This document shows, one piece after another, positions 35,368-42,128 of a stretch of DNA of 57,097 nt. The notes below the pieces were generated by a model, which had not been told where the DNA came from, searched no databases, and saw nothing but the letters and a program-made list of their open reading frames with translations. Each line of letters starts with the position of its first letter. The stretch's first letter is position 1. Source of the stretch: Bacillota bacterium (GTDB lineage: Bacteria; Bacillota; Clostridia; Christensenellales; Aristaeellaceae); contig JAEZJP010000186.1 of the NCBI GenBank assembly GCA_023415715.1, positions 1 through 57,097 on the forward strand, given 5' to 3'. A program made the translations under genes and the position numbers.

Positions 35368-36108
35368 ATGAAACGGAAGAAACTATTGATCTCCCTGACG
35401 GCCATTATAATGCTTGCAGCAGTACCGGTCTTCTCTCTGGCATCCGCTAATGTAACCGCCGGGCAGACCTATACCCTTGAGCAAATGCTCACCTACGCCA
35501 TTCAGGATGAATATCTGGCCCAGGCGGAATATGCTGCCATCCTTGATACGTTCAAGACTGGCACGCCCTTCAGCAATAGTCTGAAGGCGGAAAGCACCCA
35601 TATTTCCATGCTGTCCAAACTATTTGATGTCTATGACATTGCCGTGCCCGAAAACACCTCGGAAGCCAAGGTTACAGTTCCGGGCAGCCTTGAGGAAGCG
35701 TATGAAGCCGCTATCCAGGCGGAAACAGCCAATATCGCCATGTATGACACCTTCCTTTCTCAATCTGATTTGCCCGGGGATGTGCGCAGCACTTTTACCG
35801 CGCTGAAAAACGCATCCGAAAACCATTTGAACGCCTATACCTATAGCGGCGGCACAACCGGAAATGGCAGGAACCTTATGGGCGGCTGCTACAGAAACGG
35901 AAACCGCGCGGCACAGTGCGGCATGTTGAACGCCAATTGCCCGGCAGCGCAAGCGAATGGGCAGTGTCCGATGACATCGCAGACGAACGCGCAGTGCCCG
36001 ATGTTTGGCCAGAGCGGTTTTCAGGGCCATATGGGCATGGGCATGGGCAGACGCGGCGGCAACACCGGTTTCTGCAACGGAACAAGCACGGTAAATCCTC
36101 AAAACTAA
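35368..36108 (+). CDS. Secreted DUF2202 ferritin-like protein with Cys/Met/Gly-rich tail
   Basis: A 246-residue exported protein: signal peptide (LLISLTAIIMLAAVPVFSLA), then a DUF2202 four-helix ferritin-like domain at ~35-165. It has repeated carboxylate/His motifs (EYLAQAEYAAI, ESTHISML, QAETANIAMYD, SENHLNAY) that could hold a di-metal centre. The tail has spaced Cys-Pro and Met motifs (CGMLNANCPAAQ, GQCPMTSQTNAQCPM, GHMGMGMGRRGG), likely metal-binding. AAAGAGG lies before ATG 35368. Divergent placement from the two-component system suggests control by it. The function is inferred as metal handling in the envelope. Confidence 0.82.
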   Translation: MKRKKLLISLTAIIMLAAVPVFSLASANVTAGQTYTLEQMLTYAIQDEYLAQAEYAAILDTFKTGTPFSNSLKAESTHISMLSKLFDVYDIAVPENTSEAKVTVPGSLEEAYEAAIQAETANIAMYDTFLSQSDLPGDVRSTFTALKNASENHLNAYTYSGGTTGNGRNLMGGCYRNGNRAAQCGMLNANCPAAQANGQCPMTSQTNAQCPMFGQSGFQGHMGMGMGRRGGNTGFCNGTSTVNPQN

Positions 36109-36187
36109 ACACCCGAGAAATGCTTAAGAAACAGCTTGCGAGATTGCAACCTGCCGAATTCATACACTTCATAAAGCTAATAGCAAT

Positions 36188-36230
36188 AGCTCCGGCACAG
36201 TTTTACTTCCTGTGCCGGAGCTGTTTTTTT
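36188..36230 (+). terminator. Strong terminator after the DUF2202 gene
   Basis: A 13-bp perfect stem AGCTCCGGCACAG/CTGTGCCGGAGCT (36188-36200, 36210-36222) with a 9-nt loop, followed by GTTTTTTT. Confidence 0.92.
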
Positions 36231-36234
36231 CTAC

Positions 36235-36273
36235 TTGACACGCCGTAGAAAAATTAGTATATTAAAATATGCT
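36235..36273 (+). promoter_or_regulatory. Promoter and ArsR-type operator of the sulfur operon
   Basis: TTGACA (36235-36240), 17 nt, TATATT (36258-36263). The 18-bp dyad AGTATATTAAAATATGCT (36256-36273) overlaps the -10, so a bound repressor would block polymerase. It lies 33 nt before the ArsR-family start and implies autoregulation. Confidence 0.7.
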
Positions 36274-36306
36274 TATTTACTTATGTTCCCCAAAAGGAGG
36301 ATCAAA

Positions 36307-36609
36307 ATGGAACGTCAAGCGAAACAAATCGCCGTATTGCTGAAGGTTCTTGCGAACGAAAACCGCCTTCTTGTTTTATGCGAACTCATTAAAGGCGCAA
36401 AAACAGTAAGCGGCCTATGCGAAAAGATACCAGATATCTCACAATCAGCATTGTCCCAGCATCTGGCGCTTTTAAAGGCCCGCGGGATACTGGACTGTAC
36501 GAAATCCGGACAGAGCGTGACCTATTTCATAGCCGACCACAGGGTGGAAGAAGTGATCGCAGTGCTTTACAAACATTATTGCTATCAGGAAACGGGTGAA
36601 GGAAAATGA
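36307..36609 (+). CDS. ArsR-family repressor with the Cys pair of persulfide sensors (SqrR/BigR/YgaV-like)
   Basis: A 100-residue winged-helix regulator (recognition helix SQSALSQHLALLKARGIL). The ArsR metal box ELCVCDL is absent. Instead Cys25 (RLLVLCEL) and Cys92 (YKHYCYQ) sit where SqrR, BigR and YgaV carry the two Cys that form a tetrasulfide bridge with persulfide and release DNA. Two further Cys (38, 64) are not part of that pair. AAGGAGG is upstream of ATG 36307; the longer frame to 36235 would start inside the promoter. It leads an operon of rhodanese, ferredoxin, permease and CGGC genes. Confidence 0.85.
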   Translation: MERQAKQIAVLLKVLANENRLLVLCELIKGAKTVSGLCEKIPDISQSALSQHLALLKARGILDCTKSGQSVTYFIADHRVEEVIAVLYKHYCYQETGEGK

Positions 36610-37055
36610 AAAGAAAAGGAATCGCAGCATTGCTGCTGCTTCTTGTCCTATCGCTGGTAACCGGCTGCGCCAAAAATGACACTCCCCCGAAAGGCAGTCA
36701 GGCAGAACCTTCACAAACGATAGGCGGTGTCTATCACAAAATAAGCGCCGCAGAAGCATATCAAATGATGAAGGAGACCGGCAAATATACCCTGCTGGAC
36801 GTACGGACAAAGGAAGAATACGATCAATCGCATATTGATGGAGCGGTTTTGATACCGGATAACGAGATTGCCGCCAAAGCAGGAGAACAGCTTCCGGACC
36901 ACGGCGCAGTCATCCTGGTATATTGCCGAAGCGGGCGCAGGAGTGCGGGGGCCGCACAGCAGCTAACTGATATGGGTTATACCAACGTGTACGATTTTGG
37001 CGGCATCATAGACTGGCCATATGATTTGGTCAGCGGCGGAGTAAAGGAGGAATGA
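36606..37055 (+). CDS. Rhodanese-domain lipoprotein
   Basis: A 149-residue single-domain rhodanese with lipoprotein signal (LLLLLVLSLVTGC). Domain motifs: LLDVRTKEEYDQSHIDGAVLI and the active-site loop YCRSGRRS with catalytic Cys. It takes up or transfers sulfane sulfur, here outside the membrane because of the lipid anchor. The start overlaps the ArsR stop by four bases. The context supports persulfide or thiosulfate handling. Confidence 0.92.
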   Translation: MKRKGIAALLLLLVLSLVTGCAKNDTPPKGSQAEPSQTIGGVYHKISAAEAYQMMKETGKYTLLDVRTKEEYDQSHIDGAVLIPDNEIAAKAGEQLPDHGAVILVYCRSGRRSAGAAQQLTDMGYTNVYDFGGIIDWPYDLVSGGVKEE

Positions 37056-37060
37056 CAAAA

Positions 37061-37270
37061 ATGGAACTGACCGTCAACAGGAATAAATGCCCGCAAAACC
37101 ACAAATGTCCTGCCATAGCTGTCTGCCCTCAAGGGGCAATCACGCAAAAGGATCCGTTTTCACTGCCTGTCATCGATAAAGCCAAATGCATTGTCTGCGG
37201 GAAGTGCATACGGTTTTGTCCGATGGGCGCCTTTGAAAAGATATTGCAAAATACGGAAAATATGAAATAA
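37061..37270 (+). CDS. Small ferredoxin-like 2x[4Fe-4S] protein
   Basis: A 69-residue protein with two cluster motifs: a modified first one, CPQNHKCPAIAVCPQG, and a canonical CIVCGKCIRFCP. It should carry electrons or scaffold clusters for a redox step in the operon. I start at ATG 37061, about 10 nt after AAGGAGG, because ATG 37052 lies only 1-2 nt after it. It follows the rhodanese gene directly. Confidence 0.85.
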   Translation: MELTVNRNKCPQNHKCPAIAVCPQGAITQKDPFSLPVIDKAKCIVCGKCIRFCPMGAFEKILQNTENMK

Positions 37271-37318
37271 TGTCAGCCGTACATTTTTTCAAACACAATA
37301 TTTCGTAGGAGGTGTCAT

Positions 37319-37795
37319 GTGTTCACCTATATCTTGTACGGTCTTGCTATCACAGGGCTTGCAGTTTCATTTTTCAAGGACCGCGGCAAAACGAAAATGG
37401 CGCTTATAAAGGCATGGAAATCATTTGAAAACATACTGCCCCAGTTTCTTTCAGTATTGATCATTATCGGCCTTGCGCTGACCATACTCAGCCCGGAGAC
37501 AATCACCAAATTTCTTGGTACGAACTCCGGCATATGGGGCTTGCTGGCCGCATCCCTGATCGGGTCCATAACGCTGATACCGGGTTTTGTCGCTTTTCCT
37601 TTGGCTGCGGCGCTGCTGAAAAACGGAGCCGGATACATGCAAATTGCAGCGTTCGTTTCCACACTGATGATGGTGGGCATTGTTACGCTTCCGCTGGAGA
37701 TGAAGACGTTTGGGAGGCGGGCGGCAATTTTAAGAAATACGGCTGCTTTTGTGTTTTCATTGGCTGCCGCGTTTGTGATTGGAGTGGTGCTGTAA
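37319..37795 (+). CDS. Permease half 1 (COG0701/ArsP-like family)
   Basis: A 158-residue membrane protein with about four to five segments. The motif GSITLIPGFVAFPLAAALLK and the following helices are typical of the COG0701 permease family (PF03773). Full-length members are ~300 residues with two homologous halves; here each half is its own gene. The start is GTG 37319 after AGGAGG; the overlapping ATG at 37317 is out of frame. It is coupled to half 2 through a one-base overlap (TAATG). The substrate is unknown; sulfur, arsenic or metal species are possible. Confidence 0.8.
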   Translation: MFTYILYGLAITGLAVSFFKDRGKTKMALIKAWKSFENILPQFLSVLIIIGLALTILSPETITKFLGTNSGIWGLLAASLIGSITLIPGFVAFPLAAALLKNGAGYMQIAAFVSTLMMVGIVTLPLEMKTFGRRAAILRNTAAFVFSLAAAFVIGVVL

Positions 37796-38322
37796 TGAAG
37801 GCTTTTGTGAAACGGTACAGGGTATTTTTGCTTTTGCTTCTTGCCAATATTGCCATCGGCCTTCTTTTGCCGGATATCGGGCTAAATTCCGCAAAGCTGA
37901 CCAAGCAGAACTTCGTTGAAATGATTTCCGTCATTCCACCGATATTTGTCTTGCTGGGTTTGCTGGATGTTTGGGTAGACCGTGCTACCATGATGAAATA
38001 TACCGGAAAAGGTTCCGGCATAAAGGGAGTCCTGATTGCATTCATCCTTGGTTCGGCTGCCGCAGGCCCTTTGTATGCCGCGTTTCCGGTAGCAGGTGTG
38101 ATGCTCAAAAAAGGCAGCAGCCTGCTCAACGTATTTATCTTCATAGGAGCATGGTCAACCACCAAAATTCCCATGCTGACTTTTGAGGCAGCCAACCTGG
38201 GTTTTCCCTTCATGCTGGTTAGGCTGGCGCTGAGCATCATTGGCATCATACTGATCGCGTCCACCATGGAAAAAGTGCTCAGCAAAGAACAGCAGAAGCA
38301 AATATTCGAATTGAACCAATAA
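37795..38322 (+). CDS. Permease half 2 (COG0701/ArsP-like family)
   Basis: A 175-residue membrane protein with about five segments. GSAAAGPLYAAFPVAGVMLK lines up with GSITLIPGFVAFPLAAALLK of half 1, showing the internal duplication of the family. I start at ATG 37795, which overlaps the previous TAA. A frame reaching back to 37534 is out of register with half 1 coding and is not real upstream. The two halves probably assemble into one pore. Confidence 0.8.
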   Translation: MKAFVKRYRVFLLLLLANIAIGLLLPDIGLNSAKLTKQNFVEMISVIPPIFVLLGLLDVWVDRATMMKYTGKGSGIKGVLIAFILGSAAAGPLYAAFPVAGVMLKKGSSLLNVFIFIGAWSTTKIPMLTFEAANLGFPFMLVRLALSIIGIILIASTMEKVLSKEQQKQIFELNQ

Positions 38323-38364
38323 CAGTGAGTCATGCAACACGCATTTTTCAGGAGGTACAGAATC

Positions 38365-38697
38365 ATGAAGGTCGGATTGATCCGGTGTCTTCAGACTGAG
38401 GATATGTGCCCGGGGACGACTTGCTTCAAGGTGATGAATATCAAAAAGTTGGCCTTTGAAGGCATAACGGACGATATCGAAGTGATTGGGGTGAATACCT
38501 GCGGCGGCTGTCCGGGGAAAAAAGCAGTCACCAGGGCGGAAGAAATGGTGGACCGTGGAGCAGATACCATTGTTTTTGCCTCCTGCATCACAAAAGGGAA
38601 TCCCATCGGGTTCCCCTGCCCTCATGCTCAGGCGATGATAAACGCGGTTCAAAAAAAGTTGGGGGAAAATATCACGATCATTGATTATACACATTAA
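38365..38697 (+). CDS. CGGC-domain protein
   Basis: A 110-residue cytoplasmic protein of the CGGC family (PF08821). It opens KVGLIRCLQTEDMCPGTTC, then has VIGVNTCGGCPGKKAV with the name-giving CGGC, and IVFASCITKGNPIGFPCPH. At least seven Cys suggest metal or cluster binding or thiol redox; no reaction is established. CAGGAGG lies before ATG 38365. It is the last gene of the sulfur operon, before a terminator. Confidence 0.88.
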   Translation: MKVGLIRCLQTEDMCPGTTCFKVMNIKKLAFEGITDDIEVIGVNTCGGCPGKKAVTRAEEMVDRGADTIVFASCITKGNPIGFPCPHAQAMINAVQKKLGENITIIDYTH

Positions 38698-38797
38698 TGT
38701 TCCGCCAGTTTGCGCTTCACAAGCGGGAAATGTCCAAGTTCAAGCTGGATGGGGCTGCGTAAGGCAGTAATGCGGTGCATATCGGACTAAAAAGAAG

Positions 38798-38842
38798 AAT
38801 CCGGACTCCTCCTTCAAAAGGGATAGTCCGGATTTTTATTTT
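38798..38842 (+). terminator. Terminator of the sulfur operon
   Basis: A 10-bp stem AATCCGGACT/AGTCCGGATT (38798-38807, 38825-38834) followed by TTTTATTTTAT. It may also act for the convergent ABC-2 genes. The ~100 bp before it show nothing else. Confidence 0.85.
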
Positions 38843-38910
38843 ATATCTAAGGACAATGTACCAATGCCTACTTATCCCGTCTTTGAAGACAGGTTCCCGG
38901 CTGTACTGTG

Positions 38911-39699
38911 TTATGCCAGGTCCCGGCTCTTGAATTTTGAAAACGCTCCAAACAGGAAAATGGCTGTCAGCACAAGTGTGATGGCTGCATAAACAGGATC
39001 AAGCCTTTGCGCAACCAGATCGGCCGAGATAAAGTAGTTAAACGGCGAAATCAGCTTCAAAAGCCCCGGTTTTTCAAGCATGTTATACACGACGCCGAGG
39101 ATAAAGGCATACAAGAACGCAAGATTGCCGTATAGCATACCCTTGTCCGGCCGTTTTGCGATAGATGCGAAGAATGCCGATAGCGCAACGAACATAGCGC
39201 CGATGACAAACACCGTCAGAACGCAAATCCAGATCTGCGGGGCAATATTTTCGGTAGTTTTCAAATAACCGACCGCCATGATGGCAAACAATGCATTAAA
39301 GACGCAGAACGCAAGCAGATAAGCGTACGAAGAAAGCAGCTTCATTCCCAGCACCCGGGAACGGGAGCAAGGTTTGGAGAATACGAATTCATACGTCTTG
39401 TCCACAGACTCCCGCGTAACGGCGGAGGCGCCCAAATGCACTGCATAAATGACTGCGCAGACGAGCACATAATAGAAGAGCAGCGCCGAATAACCGCCCA
39501 GTGTGCCGATGTCAACGCCGACGACGCCCATAACGGCAAGGACAACGCGCGGGAATGACGCAATAAGTTCCGTCATAGAGCCGCTTGTGGTGTAGCTTTC
39601 GTATTTGATGATGCCGGTAAAGCACAGCAGAAACATGCCGATCATCCAGAACACAAAGGTTTTCCGCCCGGCGCGCAGTTCACGCTTGAAAATATTCAT
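38911..39699 (-). CDS. ABC-2 type exporter permease (second copy)
   Basis: A 262-residue membrane protein with six predicted segments and the ABC-2 layout. MNIFKRELRAGRKTFVFWMIGMF opens on a cytoplasmic amphipathic helix, and SVDKTYEFVFSKPCSRSRVLGMK matches the VDFLFVKPVERSRIFFYK segment of its neighbour. The two permeases are paralogues and likely form a heterodimeric pore. It lies last in a TetR-ATPase-permease-permease operon, 16 nt after the previous gene. The substrate is unknown; drugs or peptides are typical. Confidence 0.87.
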   Translation of the reverse strand: MNIFKRELRAGRKTFVFWMIGMFLLCFTGIIKYESYTTSGSMTELIASFPRVVLAVMGVVGVDIGTLGGYSALLFYYVLVCAVIYAVHLGASAVTRESVDKTYEFVFSKPCSRSRVLGMKLLSSYAYLLAFCVFNALFAIMAVGYLKTTENIAPQIWICVLTVFVIGAMFVALSAFFASIAKRPDKGMLYGNLAFLYAFILGVVYNMLEKPGLLKLISPFNYFISADLVAQRLDPVYAAITLVLTAIFLFGAFSKFKSRDLA

Positions 39700-39715
39700 T
39701 GCGTTTCACCTCACT

Positions 39716-40516
39716 TCAAATGGCCTGAGTGTCGCTTTTTACGTATTTGACATACGCCAGCACGACACAGGCAATAGCGATGACGGCACCCGTTACGGCA
39801 TACTTTACCTCATAGCCGCCCGTCAGGAAGACTGTTCCGGGGTTAAAGTAGGTAAGCGGCGAAATATACCGGATCACATCTTCCTTGATGAGGGAATACA
39901 ACGCCATCAGAACAAAGCCTGCAAAGCCAAATGCAGTGGCGATGCCGGATACCGACCGCACCTTTCTTGCGAAGGTAGCGTATAGGATGCTCATGGACAA
40001 AAACGTAAGCTGCATGAAAAGCAGAGACAATGATGCCAGAACCAGCCTGCCTATTCCGCCTGAATGCTGTCCGTTTACGCTATAGGCAATCACCGATGAA
40101 GCAATAAACAGTATATTCGTTATGAAGATGAGCATCATGCAGGAAAGCAGTTTATAAAAGAAGATACGGCTGCGTTCCACGGGCTTGACAAACAGAAAAT
40201 CAACGCACTTGGACCGCTTTTCCCTGGAAAAAGCGGATATGGCCAGCGACGAGGCCATAATCGCGCCTATGAGCCCCAAGTATGTGTAGATGAACTGGAA
40301 AAAACCTCCGAATGTGAAAATGTTGTTCACGCTGACGCCAAATATAAGCGCGAAGGCCGGCGGAAGGCTTTCCAATGCCTTTTGTACGGCTTCTTTGCTT
40401 TCCATAAAGGCCCCAAAGAAGGCAACAACGAAAAACAGAAACACAGCCAGAAGGCTAACAGCCCAAATAAGAAAGCTCTTCAACTGCGCCTTCGTCTCAA
40501 ACAAGAAAATATTCAA
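39716..40516 (-). CDS. ABC-2 type exporter permease (first copy)
   Basis: A 266-residue six-segment permease (MNIFLFETKAQLKSFLIWAVSL, then SREKRSKCVDFLFVKPVERS). It is paired with the next permease and the upstream ATPase. GGAGGTGTGCAGC precedes its ATG. Related to the ABC2_membrane_3 type permeases of multidrug or bacteriocin-resistance exporters. Confidence 0.87.
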   Translation of the reverse strand: MNIFLFETKAQLKSFLIWAVSLLAVFLFFVVAFFGAFMESKEAVQKALESLPPAFALIFGVSVNNIFTFGGFFQFIYTYLGLIGAIMASSLAISAFSREKRSKCVDFLFVKPVERSRIFFYKLLSCMMLIFITNILFIASSVIAYSVNGQHSGGIGRLVLASLSLLFMQLTFLSMSILYATFARKVRSVSGIATAFGFAGFVLMALYSLIKEDVIRYISPLTYFNPGTVFLTGGYEVKYAVTGAVIAIACVVLAYVKYVKSDTQAI

Positions 40517-40530
40517 AGCTGCACACCTCC

Positions 40531-41412
40531 TCAGTCTGCATAATAGTGCATGAAGATCTCCTCAAGCGGCGGCTCCATGATGTCGACGTTTGCCAGAGGA
40601 TATTTTGCAATTTCCGAGAGCAAAAGGTTTACATTGCCTTTGTAGATGAAGCTTGCGCCGGTATCGGTAATCTCCATATGCTGCGCGCCGTCAATGGTAA
40701 AGCTTTTGGGTACGGCGCCATTCTTCACGGTGAAGCTTACATTTTTATAAGCGTTCTCCTTCATCTCGCCTATTTTCTGAACCGAAACGATCTTTCCCTC
40801 TTTGATGATGGCCACACGGTCACATATGCGCTGGACCTCACTTAAGATATGCGACGAGAAGAGAACCGTCGCCCCGCGCTTGTTCTCCTCCTTGATGAGG
40901 TCAAAAAAAGTCTTTTGCATAAGTGGGTCAAGGCCGCTCGTCGGCTCATCCAGAATAATGAGGCGGGGCGAGTGCAAAAGCCCTTGGATAATACCCACCT
41001 TTTTCTTGTTTCCAAGGCTCATATCCTCGATTTTCTGCTTAAGGTTCACCTGAAGTAGTGACGATAATTCCTCCATTCTCTTGGAACAATCCTTTTTGTA
41101 AAAGCTGGCGGAATACTTGAAAAGGTCGATCGCCCGCATATTGTCGTAGTAGAAGACCTCGCTGGGCAGGTAGCCGACATTTTGCAGTATTTCCACTTTG
41201 CTGGCCTGGCTGTCCAGCCCGAAGATTTTGGCTTCACCGCTGGTTTTATAGATCAGGGACAGAAGCGTACGTATGGTCGTCGACTTTCCGGCGCCGTTTG
41301 GCCCTATGAATCCGAATATCTCCCCTTCATCCACTGAAAGGTTGACGTCGATGATCCCCCTGGATTTTCCGTAATACTTCGTCAGATTTTTCGTATCGAT
41401 TACCGCGCTCAT
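40531..41412 (-). CDS. ABC-2 exporter ATP-binding protein
   Basis: A 293-residue ATPase: Walker A GPNGAGKST, Q-loop VGYLPSEVFYYDN, signature DMSLGNKKKVGI (a degenerate LSGGQ), Walker B LIILDEPTSGLD, H-loop LFSSHILSEV. The C-terminal ~70 residues are a regulatory extension usual in CcmA/BcrA-type ATPases. It overlaps the TetR gene by four bases. Confidence 0.93.
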   Translation of the reverse strand: MSAVIDTKNLTKYYGKSRGIIDVNLSVDEGEIFGFIGPNGAGKSTTIRTLLSLIYKTSGEAKIFGLDSQASKVEILQNVGYLPSEVFYYDNMRAIDLFKYSASFYKKDCSKRMEELSSLLQVNLKQKIEDMSLGNKKKVGIIQGLLHSPRLIILDEPTSGLDPLMQKTFFDLIKEENKRGATVLFSSHILSEVQRICDRVAIIKEGKIVSVQKIGEMKENAYKNVSFTVKNGAVPKSFTIDGAQHMEITDTGASFIYKGNVNLLLSEIAKYPLANVDIMEPPLEEIFMHYYAD

Positions 41413-42068
41413 TTGAGATACTCCTCCTTATAGGATATTCTCCTGAAATAGGCCGACCAGTGCCTGTATTTCTCCATGATATCATCGATCTCGACGTTCC
41501 CGCCGGTCCGCTGGCGTTCGTTCAGGTAACCCTCCACCATCCAGATGAGCATGTGGTAAATTTCCTCCGGATCCGTATCGTCCCTGAACTTGGAAAAATT
41601 GACACTTCGGAAATATGTGCCGAAGATATCGGCGGGCGCTTCCTGAAACATGGTGTTTATGTTGTCGGGCAGTGCATCACGCTTTGCGTAAAATGCGCGC
41701 ATGATGAAATCTGTGATGTACGGGCTATCGCTGAGCAACCGGTATTTGCGTTCGGCCGCATACGCGCACAGATCAAAGAAATCGTCAATCTTTTCGATGT
41801 TCTCATCAATGACGTAATCTTTTACTTTTCTGACTGCCTGTTCAAACAAAAACGAATAGAACGTCTTTTTGTCATGAAAATAGTAGAACAGGATGCCCTT
41901 TGAAATGCCGGCTTTTTCGGCGATCTCCTCTGTGGAAGCACGTTTATATTCACTCCTGGCAAAAACCTCAAAGCCGGCATTAATGATCTTCAGCTGCTTC
42001 TCTTCGGGCAATTCCAGAAACCTTAAGTTGATACGTATCACCTTCCTGACCATTTCAGTTTGACTCAT
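41409..42068 (-). CDS. TetR/AcrR-family repressor
   Basis: A 219-residue regulator. The HTH is at ~25-75 (IINAGFEVFARSEYKRASTE, IAEKAGISKGILFYYFHDKK), followed by a helical ligand-binding domain rich in aromatic residues. It is the first gene of the exporter operon and presumably represses it, released by the exported compound. An ATG at the seventh codon is a possible alternative start. Confidence 0.9.
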   Translation of the reverse strand: MSQTEMVRKVIRINLRFLELPEEKQLKIINAGFEVFARSEYKRASTEEIAEKAGISKGILFYYFHDKKTFYSFLFEQAVRKVKDYVIDENIEKIDDFFDLCAYAAERKYRLLSDSPYITDFIMRAFYAKRDALPDNINTMFQEAPADIFGTYFRSVNFSKFRDDTDPEEIYHMLIWMVEGYLNERQRTGGNVEIDDIMEKYRHWSAYFRRISYKEEYLK

Positions 42069-42098
42069 TCGGTTTGACCAATTCGGTTAACATGAACC
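42069..42098 (-). promoter_or_regulatory. Possible TetR operator in the exporter leader
   Basis: Between the -10 and the TetR start lie repeated and inverted GGTT/AACC elements, with ACCGAAT occurring twice on the minus strand. Position just downstream of the promoter suits a repressor site; the exact palindrome is imperfect. Confidence 0.35.
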
Positions 42099-42128
42099 AT
42101 TATACACCTTTGATTAATATATTTTCAA
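42099..42128 (-). promoter_or_regulatory. Promoter of the TetR-exporter operon
   Basis: On the minus strand: TTGAAA (42123-42128), 18 nt, TATAAT (42099-42104). The -35 overlaps the stop of the upstream DUF2075 gene, so the two units are separate. Confidence 0.7.
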
